From the NCBI RefSeq assembly GCF_943736975.1, contig NZ_CALSFO010000007.1, positions 1 through 64,000 on the forward strand: a DNA stretch of 64,000 nucleotides, in the 5' to 3' direction. The translations under genes were made by a program, and so were the position numbers. Source of the stretch: Streptococcus sp. Marseille-Q0941 (GTDB taxonomy: Bacteria; Bacillota; Bacilli; Lactobacillales; Streptococcaceae). Below are positions 43,290-51,674 of the stretch, in pieces. The notes beneath the pieces are model-generated. The model saw nothing but the letters and a program-made list of their open reading frames with translations, was not told the DNA's origin and searched no databases. How positions within the stretch are numbered: the first letter of the stretch is position 1; every line of letters begins with the position of its first letter.

Positions 43290-45863
43290 ATGAAAAAGGA
43301 ACAAGTGCTGATTGGTTTGGGAGTTGCAACTGCAATAGTAACTGCTTTTAATGGTCATGTCCAAGCAGATGAGGTTACAAATAAACAATCGAATAAAACT
43401 ACTGTCAGTCAATCAGAGACCAAAAAGGATGTTGAAGTTTCAGAATCAGATGTAAAAAATGCAGAAGTCAAACTAGACAAAGCAATTGATGAAGAAAAAA
43501 ATGTTCAGAAGATTGTTGATAAAATGCAACAAGAGTATGCATCTGCTGTAACAAATAAGAACAAAGCAGATAACACTTTAAAGCAAGCTCAAGAATTTGC
43601 TAAGCAAGCTACACCTGAGAAAATTAAAAATGCAGAAAAGGATCTTGCCACAAAACAAGTAACTGTTAAGAAAACCGAAGAAAATTTGGCTGGAGCAAAA
43701 CAAGGTGAGAAACAAGCTCAGACAAGTGTCGAGAACCAACAAACAGTTGTTAATAAGGCAAAAACTCAGGTTGATCAAAGATCAGCAGACGTAAAAAAGG
43801 CACAAGACAAAGTAAGGGTAGCAGAGAATTCTATTGATTGGAATACATTACGTGAGGTCCAACAAGCTGCTGGGAAATTGGATGCGAAGGTGAAAGCTGA
43901 CCAAGCTAAAGTGAGTTCTTTAACTAGTGAGTTCTCAAAAGCACAACAAGAAAGAAAAGCACTTGTAGAAAGAGGAAATAAGAACCGTTCTACTCTTGAA
44001 AAGAATTTAAAATCAGCTGGGAATGAGTTTTTAACAGTTACTGTCCCTCACGAGATTCAATCAAATTCTGTTAGCGAGAGTGATTCCAAGACTCCGCCAC
44101 TTGAGGAAAAAACTTTTGTAGGAAGTGATGGGAAGACATATTATGTTGCTGCAAACGAAGATGTGAATTTTAGCGGAGAAAGAACAGAAACTATCGTTGT
44201 CTCATCTAAAGATTATGTCAATGTTCCTCATGTGGTTGATTATAAAAAGGTTTCTGAAGAAGTTCGTAAATACTTAATTGAATTGCGTAGAATCAATGGC
44301 ATTGATATTCCAGTGCCACCTGTGACTGATAAGGCTTTGAGATATGGAAAAGCAAGAGCGGATGAAATGGTGGCAAAAAATGAATTGTCACACGATACAA
44401 AATTAAAAAATCAAGATTTTGGTTTTAAGCACGCAACAGAAAATGCTACAGCTGGTTCCGTTCCAGAAAAGAGCCTGTTAAGTGAAAAAGAACTTGCTTA
44501 TAAAGAAGTTTTAAGCTACTTTAATGACTACAGCAATGCCTCTGCATACGGCTCGTCAGATCCTAAAGAAGCAAATACATTTAACTATGGTCATAGAATT
44601 CCATTGCTTGCAGCTTCTGGGACAGGTATGGCTGTCGGAGCATCTTCTAGCGAAAAAACAAGCTATGGAAATTATGGAGTGTTAACATTTATAAGTGAAG
44701 ATAAAAGTGTTTATGGAATACTTCCTTCTGGGGCTAAAGGGTATAGTAGTTATTTTTTAGCAAAAGCAGAAAATAAAGATAGTAATCCAGATTATAGCGA
44801 ATTTTACTTTAATGGGAAACGAGTAAAATTCTTACCTAAAATAACCTTCCGTTATGTTTGGAATGAAATCACACATCCTAAAAATCCAGCTTATACTAAA
44901 GCGAAAGAAGCTTTAGATAATTTTAACAGAAAACAAAGAAATGAAGAGACTGTGGCAAATGAAAAACTATCGTCTCTAAACAATAACCTTACCATTGCTA
45001 AAACGACTTTAGATAAAGATCAAAAAGAACTAGACAAAAATAAAAAGCGTCTTGCAGATTTAACAAAACAAAATCAATCTAAGTTAAACGTTTTAAAATT
45101 TGCTAAATCTGAGTTGAGTAAACAACAAACTATGCTAAATGCTGCTAAATCTGAACTTTCGAAGCAAGAATCTCAATTAAATCGGTTGAAAGTAATTAAG
45201 AATAATAAATCTCATGCTAGTAAGAATGTGGAACAGTCATTAGCTAATGCTAAAAAGGATTTGGCTACAGCACAGCAATATGTTGCAAATCTCAAAAATG
45301 CTTCGAAAAATCTCCAGGATGCTAAAAAACAATTGATTAGAGCTAAACAAAAGGTTGAGGAATCTAAAAAAGCACTTGAAAATGCAAATGTTAAACTAAA
45401 AAATGCAAAATCTAAAAAGGATGCTGTTAAGAAAGAATACACGAAAGTATCTGAAGCATATAAACAATATTTATTGTTAAAACAAAAAGCAGCTTCGAAA
45501 GGAAGTTGGATTCAATCCTCTGGTCGTTGGTGGTACAGACACAACAATGGTTCTTATACAACTAGTGGTTGGGAACTAATCGACAGTACATGGTATTATT
45601 TTGACAGTTCAGGATGGATGCAAACAGGCTGGGTAAAAACAGGCGGTTCATGGTATTATCTTAATTCTTCAGGTGCAATGCAAACAGGCTGGGTAAAAAC
45701 AGGTGGATTATGGTATTACCTCAATTCTTCGGGAGCAATGCAAACAGGTTGGTTTAGTGTCTCAGGGAAATGGTACTATGCATATGGTTCAGGTGCCTTA
45801 GCAATCAGTACAACTACACCAGATGGTTATAAAGTGAATTATAACGGGGAATGGATTAGATAG
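43290..45863 (+). CDS. Choline-binding surface protein with CAP domain and coiled coils (SEC10/PgrA-like)
   Basis: An 857-aa secreted protein. Signal peptide 1-26 (cleaved after VQA); a Lys/Ala/Gln-rich coiled coil (about 45-250); a CAP/SCP-like domain (about 325-480: EEVRKYLIELRRINGIDIPV, ALRYGKARADEM, NELSHDTKL); a second coiled coil (about 545-735); then choline-binding repeats (about 740-857: WWYRHNNGSY, GWMQTGWVKTGGSWYYLNSS repeated). The N-terminal layout is that of SEC10/PgrA surface-exclusion proteins, which usually end in LPXTG; here non-covalent attachment to phosphocholine teichoic acids replaces it. Function unproven. AAAGG site upstream. Confidence 0.88.
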   Translation: MKKEQVLIGLGVATAIVTAFNGHVQADEVTNKQSNKTTVSQSETKKDVEVSESDVKNAEVKLDKAIDEEKNVQKIVDKMQQEYASAVTNKNKADNTLKQAQEFAKQATPEKIKNAEKDLATKQVTVKKTEENLAGAKQGEKQAQTSVENQQTVVNKAKTQVDQRSADVKKAQDKVRVAENSIDWNTLREVQQAAGKLDAKVKADQAKVSSLTSEFSKAQQERKALVERGNKNRSTLEKNLKSAGNEFLTVTVPHEIQSNSVSESDSKTPPLEEKTFVGSDGKTYYVAANEDVNFSGERTETIVVSSKDYVNVPHVVDYKKVSEEVRKYLIELRRINGIDIPVPPVTDKALRYGKARADEMVAKNELSHDTKLKNQDFGFKHATENATAGSVPEKSLLSEKELAYKEVLSYFNDYSNASAYGSSDPKEANTFNYGHRIPLLAASGTGMAVGASSSEKTSYGNYGVLTFISEDKSVYGILPSGAKGYSSYFLAKAENKDSNPDYSEFYFNGKRVKFLPKITFRYVWNEITHPKNPAYTKAKEALDNFNRKQRNEETVANEKLSSLNNNLTIAKTTLDKDQKELDKNKKRLADLTKQNQSKLNVLKFAKSELSKQQTMLNAAKSELSKQESQLNRLKVIKNNKSHASKNVEQSLANAKKDLATAQQYVANLKNASKNLQDAKKQLIRAKQKVEESKKALENANVKLKNAKSKKDAVKKEYTKVSEAYKQYLLLKQKAASKGSWIQSSGRWWYRHNNGSYTTSGWELIDSTWYYFDSSGWMQTGWVKTGGSWYYLNSSGAMQTGWVKTGGLWYYLNSSGAMQTGWFSVSGKWYYAYGSGALAISTTTPDGYKVNYNGEWIR
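45606..45800 (+). repeat. Choline-binding module repeats
   Basis: Two nearly identical 60-bp units (about 45616-45675 and 45676-45735) encode MQTGWVKTGG.WYYLNSSGA, flanked by diverged units. Repeat number is prone to change by recombination. Confidence 0.75.
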
Positions 45864-46079
45864 ACAAATTAAAAGTTATATAATGTTACTTAGTATATAT
45901 TATTTAAGGTATTTGTACAGAATTACAAATGAATATAGGTTACCAATTATAACAGATATTGAGAACAATTTTAAAACAAGAATAATAGTCAACACCTTTT
46001 TAGAATGTATAGGTCGAATAGTTCACAATTTAAGAAAAAATTGAAATTAATTTTTCAATCATGTTTCCAAGCACTTTTC

Positions 46080-46108
46080 TTGAAACCCTTTCCTTCTTCT
46101 GATAGACT
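46080..46108 (+). promoter_or_regulatory. Promoter of the aquaporin gene
   Basis: TTGAAA, 17 bp, TAGACT, about 30 nt before the start codon with AAAAGGAG in between. Confidence 0.55.
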
Positions 46109-46138
46109 AATACATAGTTTGAAAAAAGGAGACTTATC

Positions 46139-46807
46139 ATGAAAAAATTTGTCGCTGAGTTAATCGGTACATTTATGCTGGTGTTCATCGGAACAGGAGC
46201 CGTTGTTTTTGGAAATGGTGTTGAAGGTCTTGGACACCTTGGAATTGCTTTTGCCTTTGGTTTGGCAATCGTAGTCGCAGCTTTCTCAATCGGAACTGTT
46301 TCAGGTGCTCACTTGAACCCAGCTGTTTCGATCGCTATGTTCGTTAACAAACGTTTGTCATCTTCAGAGCTTGTAAACTACATCCTTGGACAAGTAGTTG
46401 GAGCTTTCCTTGCGTCAGCTGCAGTATTCTTCCTCTTGTCTAACTCAGGAATGTCAACTGCTAGTCTTGGTGAAAATGCCTTGGCAAACGGTGTCACTGT
46501 CTTTGGTGGTTTCTTGTTTGAAGTCATCGCAACATTCTTGTTTGTGTTGGTTATTATGACTGTAACATCAGCAAGCAAAGGAAATGGCGCGATTGCTGGT
46601 TTGGTGATTGGTCTGTCCTTGATGGCTATGATCCTTGTGGGATTGAACATTACTGGACTTTCAGTAAACCCAGCTCGTAGCTTGGCACCAGCTGTCTTGG
46701 TAGGTGGTGCGGCCCTTCAACAAGTATGGATTTTCATCCTTGCACCAATCGTTGGTGGAGTTCTTGCAGCTCTTGTTGCTAAAAACTTCCTTGGAACTGA
46801 AGAATAA
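46139..46807 (+). CDS. MIP-family water channel (aquaporin Z-like)
   Basis: A 222-aa membrane channel with six helices and the two pore NPA loops (HLNPAVS and SVNPARS). The short length and lack of the glycerol-facilitator Asp-rich loop favour an aquaporin. AAAGGAG site. In pneumococci an aquaporin next to thioredoxin has been linked to hydrogen peroxide and redox handling; that is recalled, not shown here. Confidence 0.9.
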   Translation: MKKFVAELIGTFMLVFIGTGAVVFGNGVEGLGHLGIAFAFGLAIVVAAFSIGTVSGAHLNPAVSIAMFVNKRLSSSELVNYILGQVVGAFLASAAVFFLLSNSGMSTASLGENALANGVTVFGGFLFEVIATFLFVLVIMTVTSASKGNGAIAGLVIGLSLMAMILVGLNITGLSVNPARSLAPAVLVGGAALQQVWIFILAPIVGGVLAALVAKNFLGTEE

Positions 46808-46829
46808 TTCAACTATATCGTAAAAAATC

Positions 46830-46858
46830 CTACTCTCCATCTTGGAGGGTAGTTTTTT
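46830..46858 (+). terminator. Aquaporin terminator
   Basis: Stem CTACTCTCCA / TGGAGGGTAG (one G-T pair) with a 3-nt loop and six Ts. Confidence 0.85.
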
Positions 46859-46866
46859 ATATATAA

Positions 46867-46900
46867 AAAACACTCCCATAACCAAATGTGGGAGTGTTTT
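46867..46900 (-). terminator. trxA terminator
   Basis: Stem CACTCCCA / TGGGAGTG flanked by A and T runs on both strands, just after the trxA stop codon on the minus strand; it can act bidirectionally. Confidence 0.85.
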
Positions 46901-46904
46901 GTGA

Positions 46905-47219
46905 TTAACTTAATTCAGCAACGATGGCTTTGATTTGTTCTGCAGTGTGAACACCTGCCACTTGTTTAACAACTTGTCCATCTTTCTTAAAGAGAAGAGT
47001 AGGGATAGACATGATACCAAATGCACGAGCTGTGTTTGGATTTTCGTCAACGTCCATTTTAACGATCTTCAAGACATCTTCTGAAAGTTCTTCAGACAAT
47101 TTATCCAAGATTGGACCTTGCATACGACATGGACCACACCAAGTTGCCCAGAAGTCTACCAAGACCAATCCGTCTTTAGTTTCTTGTTCGAATGTTGCAT
47201 CTGTAATTGCTTTTGCCAT
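46905..47219 (-). CDS. trxA: Thioredoxin
   Basis: A 104-aa thioredoxin with the WCGPC active site (Cys28, Cys31) in FWATWCGPCRM and the cis-proline IPT in GIMSIPTLLF. It reduces cytoplasmic disulfides with thioredoxin reductase. The ATG has AGGAGAAAT before it. It is second in an operon after the DUF4649 gene. Confidence 0.96.
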   Translation of the reverse strand: MAKAITDATFEQETKDGLVLVDFWATWCGPCRMQGPILDKLSEELSEDVLKIVKMDVDENPNTARAFGIMSIPTLLFKKDGQVVKQVAGVHTAEQIKAIVAELS

Positions 47220-47233
47220 AGTATTTCTCCTTT

Positions 47234-47455
47234 TTACTTATATTGGCTTAAATCTTGTTTCATGAGATAGAAGAAGACATCTCCATAAGTCCCATGGTAG
47301 TCCAAAGTATGTCCCTTATAGGTTAACTTTTGAACGGGGTAGTAGTCTGCGACACCAATCAGACAGGCATGCTGAGAACGTTCAAATTCTTCGTATGATT
47401 CGAAAGTCATGGTTCTCTCTTGCTTGCTGGCATCCAGATAAGTGATTTCAATCAT
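47234..47455 (-). CDS. DUF4649-family protein
   Basis: A 73-aa protein reading MIEITYLDASKQERTMTFES through HACLIGVADYYPVQKLTYKGH to DLSQYK, matching the DUF4649 family seen upstream of thioredoxin in streptococci. No known function. AGGAGAAT ribosome site. Translated 14 nt ahead of trxA from a consensus promoter with a 12-bp near-palindrome just upstream. Confidence 0.85.
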   Translation of the reverse strand: MIEITYLDASKQERTMTFESYEEFERSQHACLIGVADYYPVQKLTYKGHTLDYHGTYGDVFFYLMKQDLSQYK

Positions 47456-47484
47456 AGGATTCTCCTTTGCTAAATCATGTTTTC

Positions 47485-47534
47485 ATTTTACTCCTCAGAA
47501 AAAGGAATGTCAAGAAAATTGATTGCGCACGCAA
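47485..47534 (-). promoter_or_regulatory. Promoter of DUF4649-trxA with upstream TTGCGTGCGCAA site
   Basis: On the minus strand consensus TTGACA (47513-47508), 17 bp, TAAAAT (47490-47485). The near-palindrome TTGCGCACGCAA (47523-47534) ends 10 bp upstream of the -35. An identical 12-mer lies at 47987-47998 before marR and lrgA. Confidence 0.7.
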
Positions 47535-47557
47535 GTTTTTTTAAAAAAACAATGAAA

Positions 47558-47932
47558 TTACCAGTATGTATTTGTAGCTAGGCTCTCTTCAACAGCTTTT
47601 TGTAGATAGGCAAGAGTCTTTTGACCGTCGCTGGTCAGGCAGATAAAACTAGCTCGCTTGTCCTGGTCGCAACATCTCCGACTAAGCAAACCGCAGTTTT
47701 TGGTTTCTAGTCGTGCCACCATCCGTGATACTGCACTTGGGCTCAGATGGAGTTTGTCCGGCAGGTCAACCTGTCTCAAAGACTTTTCTGGAGCCTGATT
47801 TAAAAAGTGCAAGAGATAGAATTCCTTGAGTGTCAGACTCTGTTGGCTCTGATCAGCAATTGTCTGCTCTAAAATAGCTTCCAATTCTACTTGCTGGCGG
47901 TTGAAGTCAAACCATTTTTCTAAGTAAGTCAT
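47558..47932 (-). CDS. MarR-family transcriptional regulator
   Basis: A 124-aa MarR winged-helix protein starting at 47932 with GGAGG upstream: MTYLEKWFDFNRQQVELEAI, LTLKEFYLLHFL, the recognition helix LHLSPSAVSRMVARLE and wing LLSRRCCDQDKRASFICLT. Two adjacent Cys in the wing region (RRCCDQDKR) are unusual and could sense thiol stress. It is divergent from lrgA and flanked on both sides by the same 12-bp near-palindrome, a candidate for its own operator. Confidence 0.88.
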   Translation of the reverse strand: MTYLEKWFDFNRQQVELEAILEQTIADQSQQSLTLKEFYLLHFLNQAPEKSLRQVDLPDKLHLSPSAVSRMVARLETKNCGLLSRRCCDQDKRASFICLTSDGQKTLAYLQKAVEESLATNTYW

Positions 47933-47986
47933 GACAACCTCCTTTCCTATATGATAATTGTAAACATACTTGTGCATCTAAGATGC

Positions 47987-47998
47987 TTGCGCACGCAA
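47987..47998. promoter_or_regulatory. Candidate MarR operator between marR and lrgA
   Basis: TTGCGCACGCAA: palindromic except for the central CA. It lies about 55 bp upstream of marR and about 116 bp upstream of the lrgA ATG, and is identical to the site before DUF4649-trxA. Confidence 0.6.
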
Positions 47999-48113
47999 TT
48001 AGTATACAACTTTTTAGATGCGATAGCAAGAAGGAGTTTTTTTGTGTATTTCCTTGAAATTTTCAGAAAAAGGAGTAAACTGGTATGCAGAAAGTCTATT
48101 TTTGGAGTATACG

Positions 48114-48488
48114 ATGAAGTTATATGTTCAGTTAATGATTCTATTTGTGATTTCTTTAATCGGAGAGGGAATTTCCGTTTTTTTCCATTTGCCCATTCCT
48201 GGTAGCATTATTGGCTTGATTATCCTTTTTTTAGCCTTACAGTTCAAATGGCTTCGGACGAGACATGTCAATATGGTAGGAAATTTTCTCTTGGCCAATA
48301 TGACCATCCTATTTTTACCTCCTGCCGTAGGGATTATGGAAAAATTTGATGTGATTGCCCCCTACCTCTTACCAATTATCCTGATTGTCTTTTTCGCGGC
48401 GGTTATCAATATTATCTTAATTGCGCTTGTAGTTCAGTTTATCAAAAAGCGTTATGAAGGAGATTATGAAGAAAGAGGTGTTAAATGA
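48114..48488 (+). CDS. lrgA: CidA/LrgA-family holin-like protein
   Basis: A 124-aa membrane protein with four hydrophobic helices: MKLYVQLMILFVISLIGEGI, FHLPIPGSIIGLIILFLAL (typical CidA/LrgA), then LANMTILFLPPAVGIM and a last helix. The family modulates autolysis and cell death and in B. subtilis and plants related pairs move pyruvate or glycolate. ATG at 48114 has TTGGAG upstream; an in-frame TTG at 48042 with AAGGAG is an alternative start. It overlaps lrgB by 4 nt. The lrgA versus cidA assignment is uncertain. Confidence 0.85.
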   Translation: MKLYVQLMILFVISLIGEGISVFFHLPIPGSIIGLIILFLALQFKWLRTRHVNMVGNFLLANMTILFLPPAVGIMEKFDVIAPYLLPIILIVFFAAVINIILIALVVQFIKKRYEGDYEERGVK

Positions 48489-49180
48489 GCGAATTTGTAT
48501 CCAATCCACTGTTTGGAATAGCCTTATCCATTCTGGCTTACCTTGGAGGTATGATTATCTTTAGAAGGTATCCTCACCCTCTGACAACTCCCTTACTCTT
48601 AGCGACTTTATTTATCATTGCTTTTCTAAAACTGACGGGTATTTCTTACGCTGCTTATTATCAAGGTGGGGTTTATCTTAATAACTTGATAGTTCCATCG
48701 ACAGTAGCCCTAGGGATTCCTCTTTATAAGAGTTTTCACCTCATGAAGCACCATGTTAGAAGTATTTTACTCAGTAGTTTCTTAGCGGTTGTAGTTAATA
48801 CCACTTTTACGGCTTTAGTTGCAAAATTCTTCGGTATGGATTTTTTCTTAGCGATTTCGCTTTTTCCAAAGTCAGTAACGACGGCCATGGCAGTTGGAAT
48901 TACGGATAAGCTACAAGGGATTACAACAATCACCTTGGTCGTAGTAGTAGCGACTGGTATTTTGACCAGTGTTATCGGACCAACACTCTTAAAATGGCTA
49001 AAAATTGACGATCCAGTAGCTGCCGGTTTGGCTCTAGGTGGAACAGGTCACGCAGTTGGGACTGGAACAGCCTTTCGCTATGGATCAGTTGCAGGTGCCA
49101 TGGCTGGTTTAGCAATCGGAGTTACAGGTCTGCTTTATGTCTTTATTAGTCCCATCGTAGCTGGTTTGATATTGAGTTAA
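48485..49180 (+). CDS. lrgB: LrgB/CidB-family membrane protein
   Basis: A 231-aa membrane protein, partner of the CidA/LrgA protein. Characteristic stretches: GGVYLNNLIVPSTVALGIPL, LFPKSVTTAMAVGITDKLQG and GLALGGTGHAVGTGTAFRYG, ending in helices. The start overlaps the lrgA stop (ATGA). Likely acts with LrgA as a membrane transport or holin-modulating unit; MarR regulation is suggested by the operator between the divergent genes. Confidence 0.92.
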   Translation: MSEFVSNPLFGIALSILAYLGGMIIFRRYPHPLTTPLLLATLFIIAFLKLTGISYAAYYQGGVYLNNLIVPSTVALGIPLYKSFHLMKHHVRSILLSSFLAVVVNTTFTALVAKFFGMDFFLAISLFPKSVTTAMAVGITDKLQGITTITLVVVVATGILTSVIGPTLLKWLKIDDPVAAGLALGGTGHAVGTGTAFRYGSVAGAMAGLAIGVTGLLYVFISPIVAGLILS

Positions 49181-49213
49181 AAAATAATAATGTTATATTT
49201 CTTTGTGTAAAAA

Positions 49214-49244
49214 GAAGCCCCTAGCTTTATTTGCTAGGGGTTTC
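49214..49244. terminator. Bidirectional terminator between lrgB and the ABC operon
   Basis: Stem GAAGCCCCTAGC / GCTAGGGGTTTC (one G-T pair), 7-nt loop, between convergent genes. Confidence 0.85.
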
Positions 49245-49249
49245 ATTCA

Positions 49250-49981
49250 TTATTGTAAGTTTACTTTGTTCTTTAAGATATAGTAGGTTCCAAGATAGAA
49301 GACAAGGCTAAGGATTAAATCCTTGAGAATTTCAAAGGATATCATCCAATTGTAGTCAAAATCGATGCGAAGATTGAGGGTGATAAATCCAAGAACAACT
49401 TGGATGGCGATGTAGGCGACAACTGCAAGAGCTGTACGGTATTCATTAAAGAGTTGACCGATAGAGATAGACAAGTAGATACAAAGAATACCTGCAAGAG
49501 TATTAAAAATATAGGAAATCAAGGCTAACCAGAAATTATCTTGATAATTTTTTAGCATATACTCGGCAAAGGTAGATAGGTAAGCGCCTGGATCAACCAT
49601 GACAATGATGATGTAAAGACTAAAAAGAAAGACCAGTGTACTTGTCAAAGACCAAACAAAGGCTCCAAGAAGTTTAGCGGAGAGGATCTGGTGTTCAGAT
49701 ACTGGCAGGGTGAGAGTTAGATAGCCACGACGATCGTAAACACTTCCCTTAAATCGTTGAATAATCAAAATCAAGGTTGAAATACCCAAAGTAATGATCA
49801 GCCCCCCAAAAACCAGAGATAGAAACACTAACATGACAACGCCCTTGTCCTGATAATAGGTGTTTGAGAGGGTGCTGCCCTGAATTCCTATGATGACAGA
49901 TAGGGATAGTACAGCAGCATAGAGGGCTATAAACCATTTGTTAACATTTTTAAATTCGTAGCGAACTAAATTCCAAAACAT
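49250..49981 (-). CDS. ABC transporter permease (ABC-2 type)
   Basis: A 243-aa membrane protein with six hydrophobic segments, starting MFWNLVRYEFKNVNKW, typical of ABC-2 type permeases in YtrA-linked operons. It shows the conserved LTLPVSEHQILSAKL loop. Third gene of the GntR-ATPase-permease operon. Substrate unknown; such systems often export cell-envelope-active peptides or lipids. Confidence 0.85.
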   Translation of the reverse strand: MFWNLVRYEFKNVNKWFIALYAAVLSLSVIIGIQGSTLSNTYYQDKGVVMLVFLSLVFGGLIITLGISTLILIIQRFKGSVYDRRGYLTLTLPVSEHQILSAKLLGAFVWSLTSTLVFLFSLYIIIVMVDPGAYLSTFAEYMLKNYQDNFWLALISYIFNTLAGILCIYLSISIGQLFNEYRTALAVVAYIAIQVVLGFITLNLRIDFDYNWMISFEILKDLILSLVFYLGTYYILKNKVNLQ

Positions 49982-49996
49982 AATAATCTCCTTTAT

Positions 49997-50692
49997 CTAG
50001 GCTTTGAATTCATGACGGAAGAGTTGGTCGATTGACTCTCCTGACTCATAACGAATATCATCTACGTTACCTTGACGAACGACTTTTCCATCCTTGAGGA
50101 AGATAATTTCGTCTAAGATAGGCTCGATATCTGAAATCAAGTGAGTTGAAATCAAGACAGTCGAAGTTGGAGAGTAATTGTTGATGATGGTGTTCAAGAT
50201 GTAGTCACGAGCTGCGGGGTCGACACCACCGATTGGTTCGTCAAGGACATATAGACGAGCGTCACGACTCATGACCAGAATCAACTGAACCTTCTCTTTA
50301 TTCCCTTTTGAGAGTTTTTTGAAACGACTATTTTCATCGATGCCAAGATCACGAAGAAGACCTTGAGCGCGTTCTAGATTGAAGTCTTTGTAGAAGGTCT
50401 TAAAATAGGTAAGAGCCTCTTTAACCTTCATTTGCTCGTTGAGATAGGTCGTATCAGGTAAATAAGAAACAATCGCTTTAGTTGCTGGACTTGGTTCCAT
50501 ATCATTGATGAGGACACGTCCTTGCTCTGGTTGAAGTAAACCATTGATTAGTTTAATCAAAGTTGTTTTTCCAGAGCCGTTAGGTCCAAGCAAGCCAACG
50601 ATTTTTCCTGCTGGGATTTCAAGGGAAACATTTTGAAGAGCAGGGCTTGCTCCATAGAATTTTGAAACATTTTCAAACGTTAACAAGGTCAT
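49997..50692 (-). CDS. ABC transporter ATP-binding protein
   Basis: A 231-aa ATPase with Walker A GLLGPNGSGKTTL (about 34-46), Q-loop YLPDTTY, signature LSKGNKEKVQL, Walker B LYVLDEPIGGVDP and switch His (STHLIS). It is the ATPase of the adjacent permease. The gene begins 3 nt after the GntR gene ends. Signature LSKGN rather than LSGGQ is usual for ABC-2 exporters of this kind. Confidence 0.93.
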   Translation of the reverse strand: MTLLTFENVSKFYGASPALQNVSLEIPAGKIVGLLGPNGSGKTTLIKLINGLLQPEQGRVLINDMEPSPATKAIVSYLPDTTYLNEQMKVKEALTYFKTFYKDFNLERAQGLLRDLGIDENSRFKKLSKGNKEKVQLILVMSRDARLYVLDEPIGGVDPAARDYILNTIINNYSPTSTVLISTHLISDIEPILDEIIFLKDGKVVRQGNVDDIRYESGESIDQLFRHEFKA

Positions 50693-50695
50693 AGT

Positions 50696-51061
50696 CTAAA
50701 CTCCTTCAATATAATCTCTCAAAACAGTTGGTAGTTCTTCTTTTTCATAGCCAAATTCTACCATGCCTGTTACAAACTGTTGCAACTGTTCTTCAGAAAG
50801 TTGCTTTCGGGATTGGAGAATTAAGTCCAAATCCTCCGTGACAAAGCGGCCGGAAGTTCGTTTGGAATAAACGAAGCCTTCCCTCTCCAATTCAGATAGA
50901 GCACGCTGGATAGTGTTAGGATTGACTCCTGCTTCGCTAGCTAGTTCTCTAACAGTTGGGAGTTGTTGGTTGGGTTCAAGTTTATGGGAAACAATTTGTA
51001 ATTTGATTTTCTCCATAATCTGCATATAGATGGGTTTGTTGTTATCAAATGTCCAAGACAT
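50696..51061 (-). CDS. GntR-family regulator, YtrA subfamily
   Basis: A 121-aa protein with the N-terminal GntR winged helix (PIYMQIMEKIKLQIVSHKL, LPTVRELASEAGVNPNTIQR, GFVYSKRTSGRFV) and only a short C-terminal dimerisation tail, the YtrA form. YtrA-type regulators repress their own ABC operon and are relieved by cell-envelope antibiotics in B. subtilis. The operon order here, regulator then ATPase then permease, fits. Divergent from nrdR. Confidence 0.9.
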   Translation of the reverse strand: MSWTFDNNKPIYMQIMEKIKLQIVSHKLEPNQQLPTVRELASEAGVNPNTIQRALSELEREGFVYSKRTSGRFVTEDLDLILQSRKQLSEEQLQQFVTGMVEFGYEKEELPTVLRDYIEGV

Positions 51062-51166
51062 CGCGGTCTCCTTTCTACTTCCTCTTGTGTTAATTCAATA
51101 ATACAACAAAACAAAAAACTTGTCAAGCCAAAAGGAGAATTATTTTGGGAATTATTCAAAAAATGG

Positions 51167-51172
51167 TATAAT
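51167..51172 (+). promoter_or_regulatory. -10 element of the nrdR promoter
   Basis: TATAAT preceded by TGG (extended -10), about 29 nt before the start; no clear -35. The site sits in the 139-bp space shared with the divergent GntR operon. Confidence 0.6.
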
Positions 51173-51200
51173 GAGAAGAAAATGACAAGGAGGGGAAGGT

Positions 51201-51674
51201 ATGCGTTGTCCAAAATGTGGCGCTACAAAATCAAGTGTAATTGACAGTCGTCAAGCTGAAGAAGGAAATACTATCAGAAGAAGACGTGAGTGTGAAGAAT
51301 GCCAGCATCGTTTTACAACCTATGAACGCGTAGAAGAGAGAACTTTGGTTGTGGTCAAAAAAGATGGAACTCGAGAACAATTCTCAAGAGATAAAATCTT
51401 TAACGGGATTATTCGCTCAGCTCAAAAACGTCCGGTGTCTAGTGATGAGATTGGCATGGTGGTCAATCGTATCGAACAAAGACTCCTCAGTCGCAATGAT
51501 AATGAAATTCAAAGTGAAGATATTGGTTCTCTCGTCATGGAAGAACTGGCTGAACTGGATGAAATCACATACGTTCGTTTCGCTAGTGTTTATCGTAGCT
51601 TTAAAGATGTGAGCGAGCTCGAAAATCTTCTCAAACAAATTACGCAATCTTCAAAGAAGAAAAAGGAAAAATAA
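51201..51674 (+). CDS. nrdR: Transcriptional repressor NrdR
   Basis: A 157-aa repressor of ribonucleotide reductase genes. Zinc ribbon with Cys3, Cys6, Cys31, Cys34 and an ATP-cone domain (about 49-139: [20 protein letters not shown]). It senses ATP/dATP and binds NrdR boxes upstream of nrd operons. Ends one base before dnaB, so nrdR, dnaB, dnaI and the nitroreductase form one transcription unit. Confidence 0.95.
   Translation: MRCPKCGATKSSVIDSRQAEEGNTIRRRRECEECQHRFTTYERVEERTLVVVKKDGTREQFSRDKIFNGIIRSAQKRPVSSDEIGMVVNRIEQRLLSRNDNEIQSEDIGSLVMEELAELDEITYVRFASVYRSFKDVSELENLLKQITQSSKKKKEK

Noticed and set aside
45000-45480. Regular short repeats rich in GCTAAA/AAAGAT
   Set aside because: These are coiled-coil codons of the choline-binding protein, not a CRISPR or DNA repeat array. 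No CRISPR array was seen in the window.
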